Shown one piece after another: positions 1 to 6,634 of a stretch of 6,936 bases of DNA (position 1 is its first letter; each line of letters starts with the position of its first letter). The DNA is from DATADF01 sp046263155. Lineage in GTDB: Bacteria; Actinomycetota; CADDZG01; WHSQ01. The stretch lies in assembly GCA_046263155.1 (NCBI GenBank), contig JBHELF010000031.1:1-6936 (forward strand). The letters run 5' to 3'. The translations under genes were made by a program, and so were the position numbers. The notes under the pieces were generated by a model, which was given only the letters and a program-made list of their open reading frames with translations, was not told the DNA's origin and made no database searches.

Positions 1-1534
1 GCGGCTCTATGTCTTCCTCGATCGCTTTGATCTTGGCATGGCGCAGCAACGTCATGAGGTGATGGTTCTCCGGGTCGTAAGAAATATTGCCGGTGCCATC
101 GGCCTTCTCGAGGCCTCCTATGCGGTGCTCGAGACCCTGGGTCCCCGGAATGGCCCACGGACGCGCGAGCGTCTGCTCGTCGCGGAGGAAGGGCCAGAAA
201 TCCTCACCGGCATTGGGCTGCGCCGCAAATTTCACGGAGATGTTGGGCAGCTTGTCGGAGGTCGGAATCCGCCAGGGCTCCGCCCCGTTGGCGAGATATC
301 CGTCGGACAGCACGATGACGGGCGTCATGTACTTCAGGGCGATGCGAGCGGCTTCGATGGCCGCCCAGAAGCAAGACGCGGGAGAGTAGGGCGCCACGAT
401 CGGAAGCGGCGCTTCCCCGTGACGTCCGAACATGGCATGCAATAGATCTGACTGCTCGGTTTTCGTCGGCAGTCCGGTCGAGGGGCCCCCCCGCTGGACG
501 TCGATCACGATCAGGGGAAGTTCCAGCGAAACTGCGAGGCCGATCGTCTCCGACTTGAGGTCGAGACCCGGGCCCGACGTGGTCGTTACACCAATGTGAC
601 CGGAGAACGCCGCGCCCACCGCCATGCCTGCGGCGGCGATCTCGTCCTCGGCCTGGATCGTGCGCACTCCAAAATTCTTGTGGCGCGAGAGCTCGTGCAG
701 AACATCGGACGCCGGAGTGATCGGATAGGACGCCAAAAACAGCGGAAGCTGGGCCTGCGCGCTGGCGCCGATCAAGCCATAAGCCAATGCTTGGTTGCCG
801 GTGATTCTGCGATACCGGCCCGGAGCCAAGGTCGCCGGCTTGACCTCGAACGCGGTTAGCTCGGCCGTCTCGCCGAATGCGTGGCCGGCCTTCAGCGCCG
901 CGATGTTCGCCTGCGCGATCGCGGGCTTCTTTGCGAACTTCTTCTCGAGCCAGGCCACCGTGGGCTCGATCGGCCGCGAGTACATCCACGACAGAACCCC
1001 GAGGGCGAACATGTTCTTGGAGCGCTCGGCCTCCTTCTTGCTCACCCCGCTCTCCTTGACCGCCGCCTGCGTCATCGAGGTCATGGGGATCTCGTAGATC
1101 TGATAACTCTCGAGCGAGTTGTCCTTCAACGGGTTCGAGGAATAGCCCGCCTTCTCAAGGTTCCGGTCCTCGAAGGAATCGGTGTTGACGATCAACAGGC
1201 CGCCGGGAACCAGGTCCTTGATGTTGGCCTTTAGGGCGGCGGGATTCATGGCCACGAGCACTCCCGGTTGATCCCCGGGGGTGAGGATGTCGTGATCGGA
1301 GAAGTGAATCTGGAAGGCGGAGACGCCGGCCAGGGTCCCGGCGGGGGCCCTGATCTCGGCCGGAAAGTCCGGCATGGTCGCCAGGTCGTTGCCGAAGAGG
1401 GCCGTAGCGCTGGTGAATCGCTCGCCCGTGAGCTGCATACCGTCGCCAGAATCGCCCGCGAAGCGGACGACGACTCGATCTAGCTCTCTGCGATCGCCCT
1501 CCCCCTCTCTCGGCGGGGCGATCTGGGCGGTCAA
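1..1534 (-). CDS. korA: 2-oxoacid:ferredoxin oxidoreductase, fused gamma-alpha subunit (KorA-like), 3' end missing
   Basis: Large chain of a thiamine-diphosphate enzyme that, with KorB, converts a 2-oxoacid (most likely 2-oxoglutarate) plus CoA to the acyl-CoA and CO2, passing electrons to ferredoxin in the cytoplasm. 511 codons are visible; the family is usually about 600-650 residues, so roughly 100 C-terminal residues lie beyond the left edge. The N-terminal gamma domain begins at about residue 20 and carries GDSGDGMQLTGERF (residues 27-40), then MPDFPAEIRAPAGT. The alpha domain carries YPITP at residues 270-274, the family's thiamine-diphosphate-domain motif, then TTTSGPG at 317-323 and a downstream RGGPSTGLPTKTEQSD stretch. 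The start is TTG at 1534, six bases after GGAGGG; the first in-frame ATG encodes Met33, inside a conserved motif, so it cannot be the start. No frameshift or internal stop was found. The upstream ferredoxin is a plausible partner. Specificity for 2-oxoglutarate over other 2-oxoacids is inferred from resemblance to KorA. Confidence 0.96.
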   Translation of the reverse strand, partial: MTAQIAPPREGEGDRRELDRVVVRFAGDSGDGMQLTGERFTSATALFGNDLATMPDFPAEIRAPAGTLAGVSAFQIHFSDHDILTPGDQPGVLVAMNPAALKANIKDLVPGGLLIVNTDSFEDRNLEKAGYSSNPLKDNSLESYQIYEIPMTSMTQAAVKESGVSKKEAERSKNMFALGVLSWMYSRPIEPTVAWLEKKFAKKPAIAQANIAALKAGHAFGETAELTAFEVKPATLAPGRYRRITGNQALAYGLIGASAQAQLPLFLASYPITPASDVLHELSRHKNFGVRTIQAEDEIAAAGMAVGAAFSGHIGVTTTSGPGLDLKSETIGLAVSLELPLIVIDVQRGGPSTGLPTKTEQSDLLHAMFGRHGEAPLPIVAPYSPASCFWAAIEAARIALKYMTPVIVLSDGYLANGAEPWRIPTSDKLPNISVKFAAQPNAGEDFWPFLRDEQTLARPWAIPGTQGLEHRIGGLEKADGTGNISYDPENHHLMTLLRHAKIKAIEEDIEP

Positions 1535-1637
1535 GAAAATCCCTCCGAACAAAAATAGACAGCTATTACTTCTCTCTAACGTTCGATGATAACTCTCGGC
1601 GCGCGCCCAACCGGAAAATATTGAGCAGCGAAAGCAA
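1535..1637 (-). other. Intergenic gap before korA, possible promoter
   Basis: This 103-base gap separates the SH3-like frame from korA and is the longest non-coding stretch in the window. It is richer in A and T than the genes around it, especially on its korA side. A TATCAT (minus strand, 1591-1586) resembles a -10 box at five of six positions, but no good -35 hexamer lies 16-18 bases upstream of it. A ten-base GC palindrome at 1598-1607 has no U-tract after it, so it is not a convincing terminator. A korA promoter is possible here but not shown. Confidence 0.3.
1541..1546 (-). promoter_or_regulatory. Ribosome binding site fixing the TTG start of korA
   Basis: On the minus strand GGAGGG sits six bases before TTG at 1534, an ideal Shine-Dalgarno spacing. 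The resulting N-terminus reads MTAQIAPPREGEGD and leads directly into the conserved gamma domain. Another in-frame TTG at 1552 has no comparable site upstream. Confidence 0.85.
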
Positions 1638-1862
1638 TCAGAGAAGTTTGAGGTGAGTGATCTTCTCTGTATCGACGATGACGACGTCTCCGCTGCGCTT
1701 CATTACTTCGAGGCGGAGAGGACCGGTGCGCACCGCCTGCAGGACCCCGACGGCCTCGGAGAACATGCCCGGCTCTGAAAGGCGATAACGAACGGAGATC
1801 TTCCGACCCAGATGGGCGTTCCAGTCGGTGCCCTCGAGATTCGAACCGGATTCTTCTATGAG
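1638..1862 (-). CDS. SH3-like small domain in frame with the ferredoxin, no standard start codon
   Basis: The ferredoxin frame continues after its TAG for 74 more sense codons and ends at TGA (1640-1638). The core reads LGRKISVRYRL, then EAVGVLQAV, LRLEVMKRSGDVVIVD and ITHLKLL. That is an alternating strand pattern with a Gly-rich turn, much like the small SH3-type barrel attached to Rv0428c-like GNAT acetyltransferases of Actinobacteria; this match is from memory. No GNAT domain is present. Residue composition is balanced, while the competing frame at 1576-1977 is Arg/Ser-rich, so this frame looks truly coding. No ATG, GTG or TTG lies between the TAG and the core. Candidates are a CTG at 1811, an ATA at 1859, TAG readthrough from the ferredoxin, or an ATG at 1766 that would drop the first strand. 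It could also be the severed end of a ferredoxin-SH3 fusion. Function unknown. Confidence 0.5.
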   Translation of the reverse strand, partial: LIEESGSNLEGTDWNAHLGRKISVRYRLSEPGMFSEAVGVLQAVRTGPLRLEVMKRSGDVVIVDTEKITHLKLL

Positions 1863-2168
1863 CTACTCGCCCGCGCCACGCTCCTCGGCCGGAGCGTAGG
1901 GACTCTCCATCGCTCCGCCGGACGCATCCGGATGGTCGACGAACCACTGAGCGTTGAGCTGGGTGAAGTTGGTCCACTCCGCAGGAACGTTGTCACCAGG
2001 GAAGATCGCATCGACGGGGCAGGCGGGCAGGCACGCATCGCAGTCCACACATTCGTCCGGGTGGATGAAGAGCTGCTCCTCACCCTCGTAGATGCAGTCG
2101 ACGGGGCATTCGTCAACGCACGCGCGGTCTTTAACCCCTATGCACGGCTCGGCGATGACGTACGTCAT
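1863..2168 (-). CDS. fdxA: Seven-iron ferredoxin ([3Fe-4S][4Fe-4S])
   Basis: Soluble low-potential electron carrier of 101 residues. Cysteines lie at 9, 17, 21, 25, 40, 43, 46 and 50. By comparison with Azotobacter ferredoxin I and the Thermus protein, C9, C17 and C50 should bind the [3Fe-4S] cluster; C21, C40, C43 and C46 the [4Fe-4S] cluster; C25 is the usual non-ligand. The position equal to Azotobacter Cys11 is Val12 (CIGVKD), as in Thermus and many actinobacterial forms, which fits a 3Fe rather than a 4Fe first site. The cluster domain ends near residue 56. The remaining 45 residues include the usual PAEW helix and then an Ala/Gly/Glu-rich, probably flexible tail. The start is backed by AGGAGG. 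It lies 46 bases after the lipoprotein gene with no clear promoter between, and upstream of korA, so reducing equivalents from the Kor enzyme are a likely (inferred) source of its electrons. Confidence 0.96.
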   Translation of the reverse strand: MTYVIAEPCIGVKDRACVDECPVDCIYEGEEQLFIHPDECVDCDACLPACPVDAIFPGDNVPAEWTNFTQLNAQWFVDHPDASGGAMESPYAPAEERGAGE

Positions 2169-2173
2169 CCATT

Positions 2174-2179
2174 CCTCCT
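2174..2179 (-). promoter_or_regulatory. Ribosome binding site of the ferredoxin gene
   Basis: A perfect AGGAGG stands five bases before the ATG at 2168. A second ATG four bases further upstream is in another frame and too close to the site, so the ATG giving MTYVIAEPC is the start. Confidence 0.85.
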
Positions 2180-2214
2180 GCGATCGAGATCGTCTTAGCT
2201 CGAACTCGGGGCCA

Positions 2215-2646
2215 TCATAACGGGGCCTGACTCTTGAAGACGTTGATCACGACGAAGCTGGCCTCCCGGCAGTAAGAACTTCGCAGTTGAATGGCTCCGA
2301 TCAACTTGCGGCGCTGCATGTAGAGCTCTGCTTCGAAGCCTTCGTTGTCCTCGGAGACGATCTCGTACCCCTCGCCCTCGGCCGCGTCTCGAAAAATCTC
2401 AATTGCACGATCGATCGGAAACGGTGCACCAAGGGCCACCAGGAACCCGCGCTCGTGGCGTCGAGTGCTGATCAGGAAAGAATCTCCCGGCAGGAACGCA
2501 GCGGGCAGGATCTCGGGATTGAGATTGGGCTCCGGCGTCGGGAGTCCGCATTCGGTTGGAACCGCCGTTGGGTCCCCGGCCCTGCCGCCGCCACTACAGG
2601 AAGCGGCGAACACGAGGACGATGGCGACGGTGGTGGTACGCGTCAT
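2215..2646 (-). CDS. Small predicted lipoprotein of unknown family
   Basis: 143 residues. The N-terminus is a short lipoprotein signal: Arg3, a hydrophobic stretch at residues 7-15, and AAS-Cys17 as the lipobox (Ala at -3 is a tolerated variant). A Gly/Pro-rich linker (about 19-47) follows, then a compact alpha/beta domain (about 48-140) with strands around LISTRR, GFLVALG, AELYMQ, GAIQLRS and SFVVINVFK and a helix around IDRAIEIFRDAAEGEGYE. The mature protein has two further cysteines, C33 and C126, which could form a disulfide outside the cytoplasm. I do not recognise the family. The ATG overlaps the dehydrogenase stop (ATGA at 2646-2643) and no Shine-Dalgarno sequence precedes it, so translation is probably coupled to that gene. 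By position it may belong to the importer operon and act at the cell surface, but no function can be assigned. Confidence 0.85.
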   Translation of the reverse strand: MTRTTTVAIVLVFAASCSGGGRAGDPTAVPTECGLPTPEPNLNPEILPAAFLPGDSFLISTRRHERGFLVALGAPFPIDRAIEIFRDAAEGEGYEIVSEDNEGFEAELYMQRRKLIGAIQLRSSYCREASFVVINVFKSQAPL

Positions 2647-3470
2647 GGCGGCGGAGTGGTTTTTGAAGCATCCCGCGCCAGGAAATCGTAGAAACCGGTC
2701 TTCCTGGGAATGAGCGTCGCCAAGTCTGGCGAGATGGCCTGAAATACGTCGACGATCTTCCCGAGACCTTTGGCAATGACCACCTCCGCTTTGTTTCGCT
2801 CGATCGCCTGAATCGTCGCCGCCGCGACTTTCTCCGGCTCGACCGGCCGGACGAGTGTGTGCGAGCGATTGTCCGGATGGCGTTCGGCAAAGACTCCGAC
2901 ATCGGCGACGTGAGAGGGGCAGATCGCAGAGACGCCGATCCCATATGGGCGAAGCTCCTCCCGAAGGCTCCAGGAGAAGCCCACCAACGCGTGCTTGGTC
3001 GAGGCGTACACGGTGCTGTAGGGATACGCCGACTTGGCGCTGAGCGATGCCATGTTCAGGATGTGCCCGCGACGACGGTCGATCATCTGAGGTACCACAA
3101 GGCGCGTCAGTAGTTCGGCGGCGGTGAGGTTCGTGGCGATAGTCGAGCTGATTACGTCCGGATCGATCGAGGCGAAGTGGGCGACAAGTTCGATGCCCGC
3201 GTTATTGATCAGTACATCGATCGGGCCGAGCTCCTTGTTCGTGCGGGTGACCAAGCGGCGCAACTGCGCCAGCTTCGTGACATCGGTCGCCACCGGAAGG
3301 GCGCGCACCCCGTGGGCCTCGACGCGGCGGGCCACGCCCTCCAGGGCACCCTCAGTGCGCGCCGCAAGCCCGACATCAACGCCTTTGCGCGCCAGAGCCT
3401 CCGCCAAGTGCACTCCGATTCCCCGCGAGGCACCCGTCACCAGCGCAACCATCCCCCGCTCCAGCTTCAT
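2643..3470 (-). CDS. Short-chain dehydrogenase/reductase (classical SDR)
   Basis: 275-residue NAD(P)-dependent oxidoreductase, the usual size for classical SDRs. The Rossmann nucleotide motif TGASRGIG is at residues 12-19. Arg16 and Arg38 (AART at the end of the second strand) favour NADPH. D63-V64 contacts the adenine ring and NNAG is at 89-92. The catalytic tetrad is Asn114, Ser142, Tyr155 and Lys159 (YASTK). The loop after strand six reads CPSHVAD where many relatives have PG. No signal peptide or membrane segment, so cytosolic. The frame is open up to 3653, but that upstream part overlaps the permease gene and is Ser/Arg-rich; the ATG at 3470 has a good ribosome binding site and starts just before the first strand. 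The gene lies 13 bases after the MalF-like permease and overlaps the lipoprotein start. It may oxidise or reduce the imported compound or a product of it, but the substrate is unknown. Confidence 0.95.
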   Translation of the reverse strand: MKLERGMVALVTGASRGIGVHLAEALARKGVDVGLAARTEGALEGVARRVEAHGVRALPVATDVTKLAQLRRLVTRTNKELGPIDVLINNAGIELVAHFASIDPDVISSTIATNLTAAELLTRLVVPQMIDRRRGHILNMASLSAKSAYPYSTVYASTKHALVGFSWSLREELRPYGIGVSAICPSHVADVGVFAERHPDNRSHTLVRPVEPEKVAAATIQAIERNKAEVVIAKGLGKIVDVFQAISPDLATLIPRKTGFYDFLARDASKTTPPP

Positions 3471-3474
3471 TCCG

Positions 3475-3480
3475 TCCTCC
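3475..3480 (-). promoter_or_regulatory. Ribosome binding site that sets the SDR start
   Basis: GGAGGA lies four bases before the ATG at 3470, within the 13-base gap after the permease stop. It supports a 275-residue protein rather than the longer open frame reaching 3653. Confidence 0.85.
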
Positions 3481-3483
3481 GGT

Positions 3484-4350
3484 TCATAGCAATCGCCATC
3501 GCTTGACCAACCGATACTGCATATAGAGGACCAGCGCGGTGATGAGAAAGATCGCCACGGTGACCGCGGATGCATATCCAAAGCGGAAGTAGCGGAAGGC
3601 AGAGCGGTACACGAAGAGCGGGAGAAAAGTGGTCGCGTAGCGCGGCCCTCCATCGGTAATCAGCAGCGCTGGCACAAAGTTGCTCTGCAAGCTGAATATG
3701 ACGTCTCTCAGGGCGAGCAGGGCAAGGACCGGTCCCATAAGGGGAAGCGTCACGCGGCGCAGCACGAACCAGGGCTTGGCCCCGTCGACACGCGCCGCGT
3801 CGTAAAGCGACTCCGGGATCAGTCGTCGTGCCGCGAGCGCGATCACGAAAGCTTCGCCGATCTGAAACGCACCCATGACGGCGATCGCGACGCGCGTGGA
3901 CCAGGGATCGGTGAGCAGGCCGTTACCGAGCCCGTCCAAACCCACCGCGCCGAGCGCCAACGAAATCGGCCCATAGAGAGGATTGAGAAACCACAGCCAG
4001 AGGAGCGCAAAGGCCGCGTCGGGCACCACGCTGGGGAGATAGGCGATGGCGCGCGCCGTCCCAACGCCGGGACTTGTTCGGTGCAGAAGAAGGGCGAAAG
4101 CGACCGCCGCGATCAGACGCAGAGGAAGCGCGATCACTATGTAAACGACGGTGTTTCCCAGCGCACGCCAGAAGGCTTCGTCCCGTATGACGCGAGCGAA
4201 GTTGTCGAACCCGGTGAACTCGGGCGGTCGAATCGCGTTGAAGTTCGTGAATGCGATGGCAAGAGCGACGGCTGCGGGCACGACGACGAGAAGGACAACG
4301 CCGCCGAGATAAGGCCATGCCAGCCAATCCTCGCTGCGTATTCGCATCAC
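3484..4350 (-). CDS. Carbohydrate ABC transporter permease, MalF/UgpA-like (CUT1)
   Basis: Integral inner-membrane subunit of 288 residues, about the usual size for CUT1 permeases lacking MalF's large periplasmic loop. Six hydrophobic segments can be read, roughly at residues 12-36, 66-90, 101-121, 154-175, 204-224 and 258-280. The ATPase-docking EAA loop is YDAARVDGAKPW at about 183-194, with the closing LP at 202-203. FTGFDNFARVIRD near 45-57 and TDGGPRYAT at 232-240 are typical of this family. The start is either GTG at 4350 (GTGA overlap with the ATPase stop) or the adjacent ATG at 4347 (TGATG overlap); both give coupled translation and differ by one residue. It pairs with the MalG-like permease at the right edge to form the membrane channel. 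The transported substrate is probably a sugar or glycerol-phosphate-type compound; this is inferred from family only. Confidence 0.96.
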   Translation of the reverse strand: MMRIRSEDWLAWPYLGGVVLLVVVPAAVALAIAFTNFNAIRPPEFTGFDNFARVIRDEAFWRALGNTVVYIVIALPLRLIAAVAFALLLHRTSPGVGTARAIAYLPSVVPDAAFALLWLWFLNPLYGPISLALGAVGLDGLGNGLLTDPWSTRVAIAVMGAFQIGEAFVIALAARRLIPESLYDAARVDGAKPWFVLRRVTLPLMGPVLALLALRDVIFSLQSNFVPALLITDGGPRYATTFLPLFVYRSAFRYFRFGYASAVTVAIFLITALVLYMQYRLVKRWRLL

Positions 4351-5375
4351 ACTGCCGGCCCGTCCCAGTCAAGAAAGCCGTGCACGTCGCTTTCCAAGAA
4401 GAGGAGCCCCACCTCGCCCGAGACGCCATCGAGAGCCGCGCGATCCACCTTCACCAGCAGGCGGTGGCCCTGAACGTCCACGTGCACGACGGCATCGGTG
4501 CCGATGGGCTCGACGAGAACGACGGAGCCGGCGACCCTTCCCTCGGACGGCTCGACGAGACGAATCCGTTCGGGCCGGATTCCGATCACGCCCGCCCCTG
4601 CAGGGCCTTTGTGTATCCCCGAGGGAAACAGGTTCATCGGCGGGTTGCCCAAGAACCGAGCGACGAAGGCGTTCGCCGGACGGTCGTATAGGTCCATCGG
4701 CGGGCCTACCTGTTCGATCCTGCCCCCGCGCAATACCGCGACGCGATCGCCCATCGTCAGGGCTTCGATCTGATCGTGAGTCACGTAAAGGGTCGTCGTC
4801 TCCAGCTGGCGTTGCAGAGTTCTGATCTCGGCTCTCATGTGTGTTCGCAACTCGGCATCGAGATTGGACAGGGGCTCGTCGAGAAGAAAGGCAGCGGGCT
4901 CCCTCACCACTGCGCGAGCCAGTGCCACGCGCTGTTTCTCTCCGCCGGACAAGCTCGCCGGATAGCGGTTTAGCAACCTCTTGAGGTCTAGCATCTCGGC
5001 AGCCTTCTCGACCTTGGACGAGATGGAGTTCGGCGGGAGCTTGCGCGCCTCGAGTCCGAACGTGATGTTGGAGCGCACGTCCAGATGCGGGAAGAGTGCG
5101 AACTCCTGAAAGACCATCGCCACGTTGCGCTCCGACGGAGGAACCCGCGTGACATCCATGCCGTTGACCTCGACGCGGCCGTGGTCCGCCGCCTCCAGAC
5201 CACACACGCAGCGCAGCAGAGTGCTTTTGCCAGACCCCGACGGGCCCACGATCACGACCATCTCTCCCTCATCGGCCTCGAGAGTCACATCGTCCAGAGC
5301 GCGCACCAGCGCATTGTCGGAACGAGCGCGTCTCGTGCCGTAGGTCTTACTCAGCTCGAAGATCGAAAGCGTCAT
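4347..5375 (-). CDS. ABC transporter ATP-binding protein, MalK/UgpC-like with TOBE domain
   Basis: Cytoplasmic ATPase of 342 residues that powers the importer as a dimer. Walker A is GPSGSGKST at 44-52, the Q-loop Gln is 90, the signature LSGGEKQR is at 142-149, Walker B is AFLLDE at 162-167 with catalytic Glu167, the D-loop SNLD is at 170-173 and the switch His is 200. The final part, from about residue 240 with IGIRPERIRL near 270-280, is a TOBE/OB-type regulatory domain as in MalK. There is a small insertion between KTYG and VRALDDV (about residues 14-24) compared with MalK. The gene overlaps the binding-protein stop by four bases (ATGA) and has AGGAGG seven bases before its ATG inside the upstream coding sequence. 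A dedicated ATPase inside the operon is notable because many Gram-positive sugar importers share one ATPase encoded elsewhere. Confidence 0.97.
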   Translation of the reverse strand: MTLSIFELSKTYGTRRARSDNALVRALDDVTLEADEGEMVVIVGPSGSGKSTLLRCVCGLEAADHGRVEVNGMDVTRVPPSERNVAMVFQEFALFPHLDVRSNITFGLEARKLPPNSISSKVEKAAEMLDLKRLLNRYPASLSGGEKQRVALARAVVREPAAFLLDEPLSNLDAELRTHMRAEIRTLQRQLETTTLYVTHDQIEALTMGDRVAVLRGGRIEQVGPPMDLYDRPANAFVARFLGNPPMNLFPSGIHKGPAGAGVIGIRPERIRLVEPSEGRVAGSVVLVEPIGTDAVVHVDVQGHRLLVKVDRAALDGVSGEVGLLFLESDVHGFLDWDGPAV

Positions 5376-6634
5376 CCCTCGGCCTCCTGGAACAAGGGCC
5401 TAGTCACGGCGTCGAGCTCCCGAATCGCGTCGTCGACTGTGTAACCCGACTGGTAGAAGGCTCTGGTCAGGATCTCCTCCGAGACCTCCTCAATCTCAGG
5501 CCACGTCGAGATCACCGGTATGCGTCGGATGAACGGGATGCTCTTCAGGAAGACCCGTGAGTGTCGCGGCGCCTGGGTGGGGTCGAGGAAGGCAGGCGAG
5601 TTCGCTATCGACCGCAACGATGGGACGGTCCGTCCGCCGAGGGCCGCGATCGTCTCTCCTTTCTCTGCCGTCGCGTAGGCGACGTAGTCGAGCGCGGCAT
5701 CTAGCGAGTCGCTTCCCGCTGCAATGCAGTACGCATCCGAGTGAAGGATTCCGGCCGGCTCGCCGCCGGGCGCGACGGGCAAAGACGCTACGTCCCAGTT
5801 AAGACCCTGAACCTCACGGAATGCTGGCGTCTCGCGTCGGGAAGAGAGAAGCATCCCGAGCTTCCCCGAGACGAATCTCTGCTCGAGATCCTGCGCCGCT
5901 ATCTCGGGCTCGGTGGGAACTACCTTGTCTTCGCGGACGAGGGACACGACGAAGTCGAGCGCCTCACGAGCTTCCCCCTCTCCCAGCACGAAGCGGCTGG
6001 GTTGGTCCGGGTCGTCTGTCAGCTCGCCCCCGTTTGACCACACGAACGGCGCGATCCGTATGACGTTGGGCTCGATACCTACTCCGCGCACCTCGCCGCC
6101 TGTCAGCTCGAGCGCGTAGTCGCGGAACTCGTCCCACGTCCAATTGCTCGGGGGCCGCGGGAGTCCCGCGTCCTTGAACAAGGCTCGGTTGTAATAGACG
6201 ACAAGCGACGAGATGTTCTGTGGCATGCACTGAAGCTCGCCCTCGAGCGTGAAGGCCTCGATGGGCTCCGGGTAATAGTCATCGAGTTCGAGCGCCAGAC
6301 GATCTCCGATCGCCTCGACGGCTCCCAGCCTCACGAACTGCGCGTACTCCCGGTAGTTCACCAGAAAGACATCGGGCGGATCGCCCCCGGCGAACGTGGT
6401 GCTCAGGCGTGCGAGGTGATCGTCTTTGTCGGCGATCTCGATGAGGTTGATCTGTGCGTCCGGATGGTCGCGTTCGTAAGCCGCCGCGATCGCACGGAAG
6501 ACCGCCGTCTCCTCGGGCTCCCCCGAAACCTGGACCTCGAGACGCCGATTGGCGCCCTCTGGCGAATCCTCGGTGCCGAAGCACGCAACGCCAAGAAGAA
6601 GCAAGACGGCCGGCAAGCCCACCCGCGCTCTCAT
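5372..6634 (-). CDS. Extracellular solute-binding lipoprotein (family 1) of the carbohydrate importer
   Basis: 420-residue binding protein that captures the substrate outside the membrane and delivers it to the permease pair. The N-terminus has Arg2 and Arg4, a hydrophobic core at 7-14 and a lipobox GVA-Cys18 (Gly at -3 is a variant), so it is probably lipid-anchored. Family-1 landmarks appear in order: a first strand with VSGEPEETAVFRAIAAAYE (about 36-54), the FAGGDPPDVFLV segment (81-92), YYNRALFKDAGL with W165 and W167 of the NWTWDEF segment just after it (147-170), VSGKLGMLLSS (255-265), and the ALDYVAYATAEKGETIAALG helix region (314-333). Aromatic residues such as W165, W167, W199 and Y302 are candidate sugar-stacking residues, but which ones bind cannot be told from sequence. 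The ATG overlaps the MalG-like permease stop (ATGA at 6634-6631). The substrate is unknown. Confidence 0.96.
   Translation of the reverse strand: MRARVGLPAVLLLLGVACFGTEDSPEGANRRLEVQVSGEPEETAVFRAIAAAYERDHPDAQINLIEIADKDDHLARLSTTFAGGDPPDVFLVNYREYAQFVRLGAVEAIGDRLALELDDYYPEPIEAFTLEGELQCMPQNISSLVVYYNRALFKDAGLPRPPSNWTWDEFRDYALELTGGEVRGVGIEPNVIRIAPFVWSNGGELTDDPDQPSRFVLGEGEAREALDFVVSLVREDKVVPTEPEIAAQDLEQRFVSGKLGMLLSSRRETPAFREVQGLNWDVASLPVAPGGEPAGILHSDAYCIAAGSDSLDAALDYVAYATAEKGETIAALGGRTVPSLRSIANSPAFLDPTQAPRHSRVFLKSIPFIRRIPVISTWPEIEEVSEEILTRAFYQSGYTVDDAIRELDAVTRPLFQEAEG
5383..5388 (-). promoter_or_regulatory. Ribosome binding site of the ATPase gene, inside the binding-protein gene
   Basis: AGGAGG lies within the last codons of the substrate-binding protein gene, seven bases before the ATPase ATG at 5375. 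Together with the ATGA overlap it indicates efficient reinitiation between the two genes. Confidence 0.75.

Noticed and set aside
204..989. 261-codon open frame on the minus strand inside korA
   Set aside because: Arg- and Gly-rich shadow frame. The KorA frame over the same bases carries all the family motifs without interruption.
1598..1607. GC palindrome as a terminator before korA
   Set aside because: The stem would be very short once a loop is allowed, and no U-tract follows on the minus strand.
1576..1977. 133-codon open frame on the minus strand overlapping the ferredoxin, SH3-like and intergenic regions
   Set aside because: It is very rich in Arg and Ser, as expected of a wrong frame in GC-rich DNA, and it overlaps the clearly genuine ferredoxin in a different frame.
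2287..2713. Two plus-strand open frames opposite the lipoprotein
   Set aside because: No recognisable motif and no convincing ribosome binding site, and they lie antisense to a gene with a clear signal peptide and overlap coupling.
3471..3653. Upstream extension of the SDR frame to 3653
   Set aside because: The extra 61 residues overlap the permease coding region, have biased composition, and are made unnecessary by the ribosome binding site at 3475-3480.
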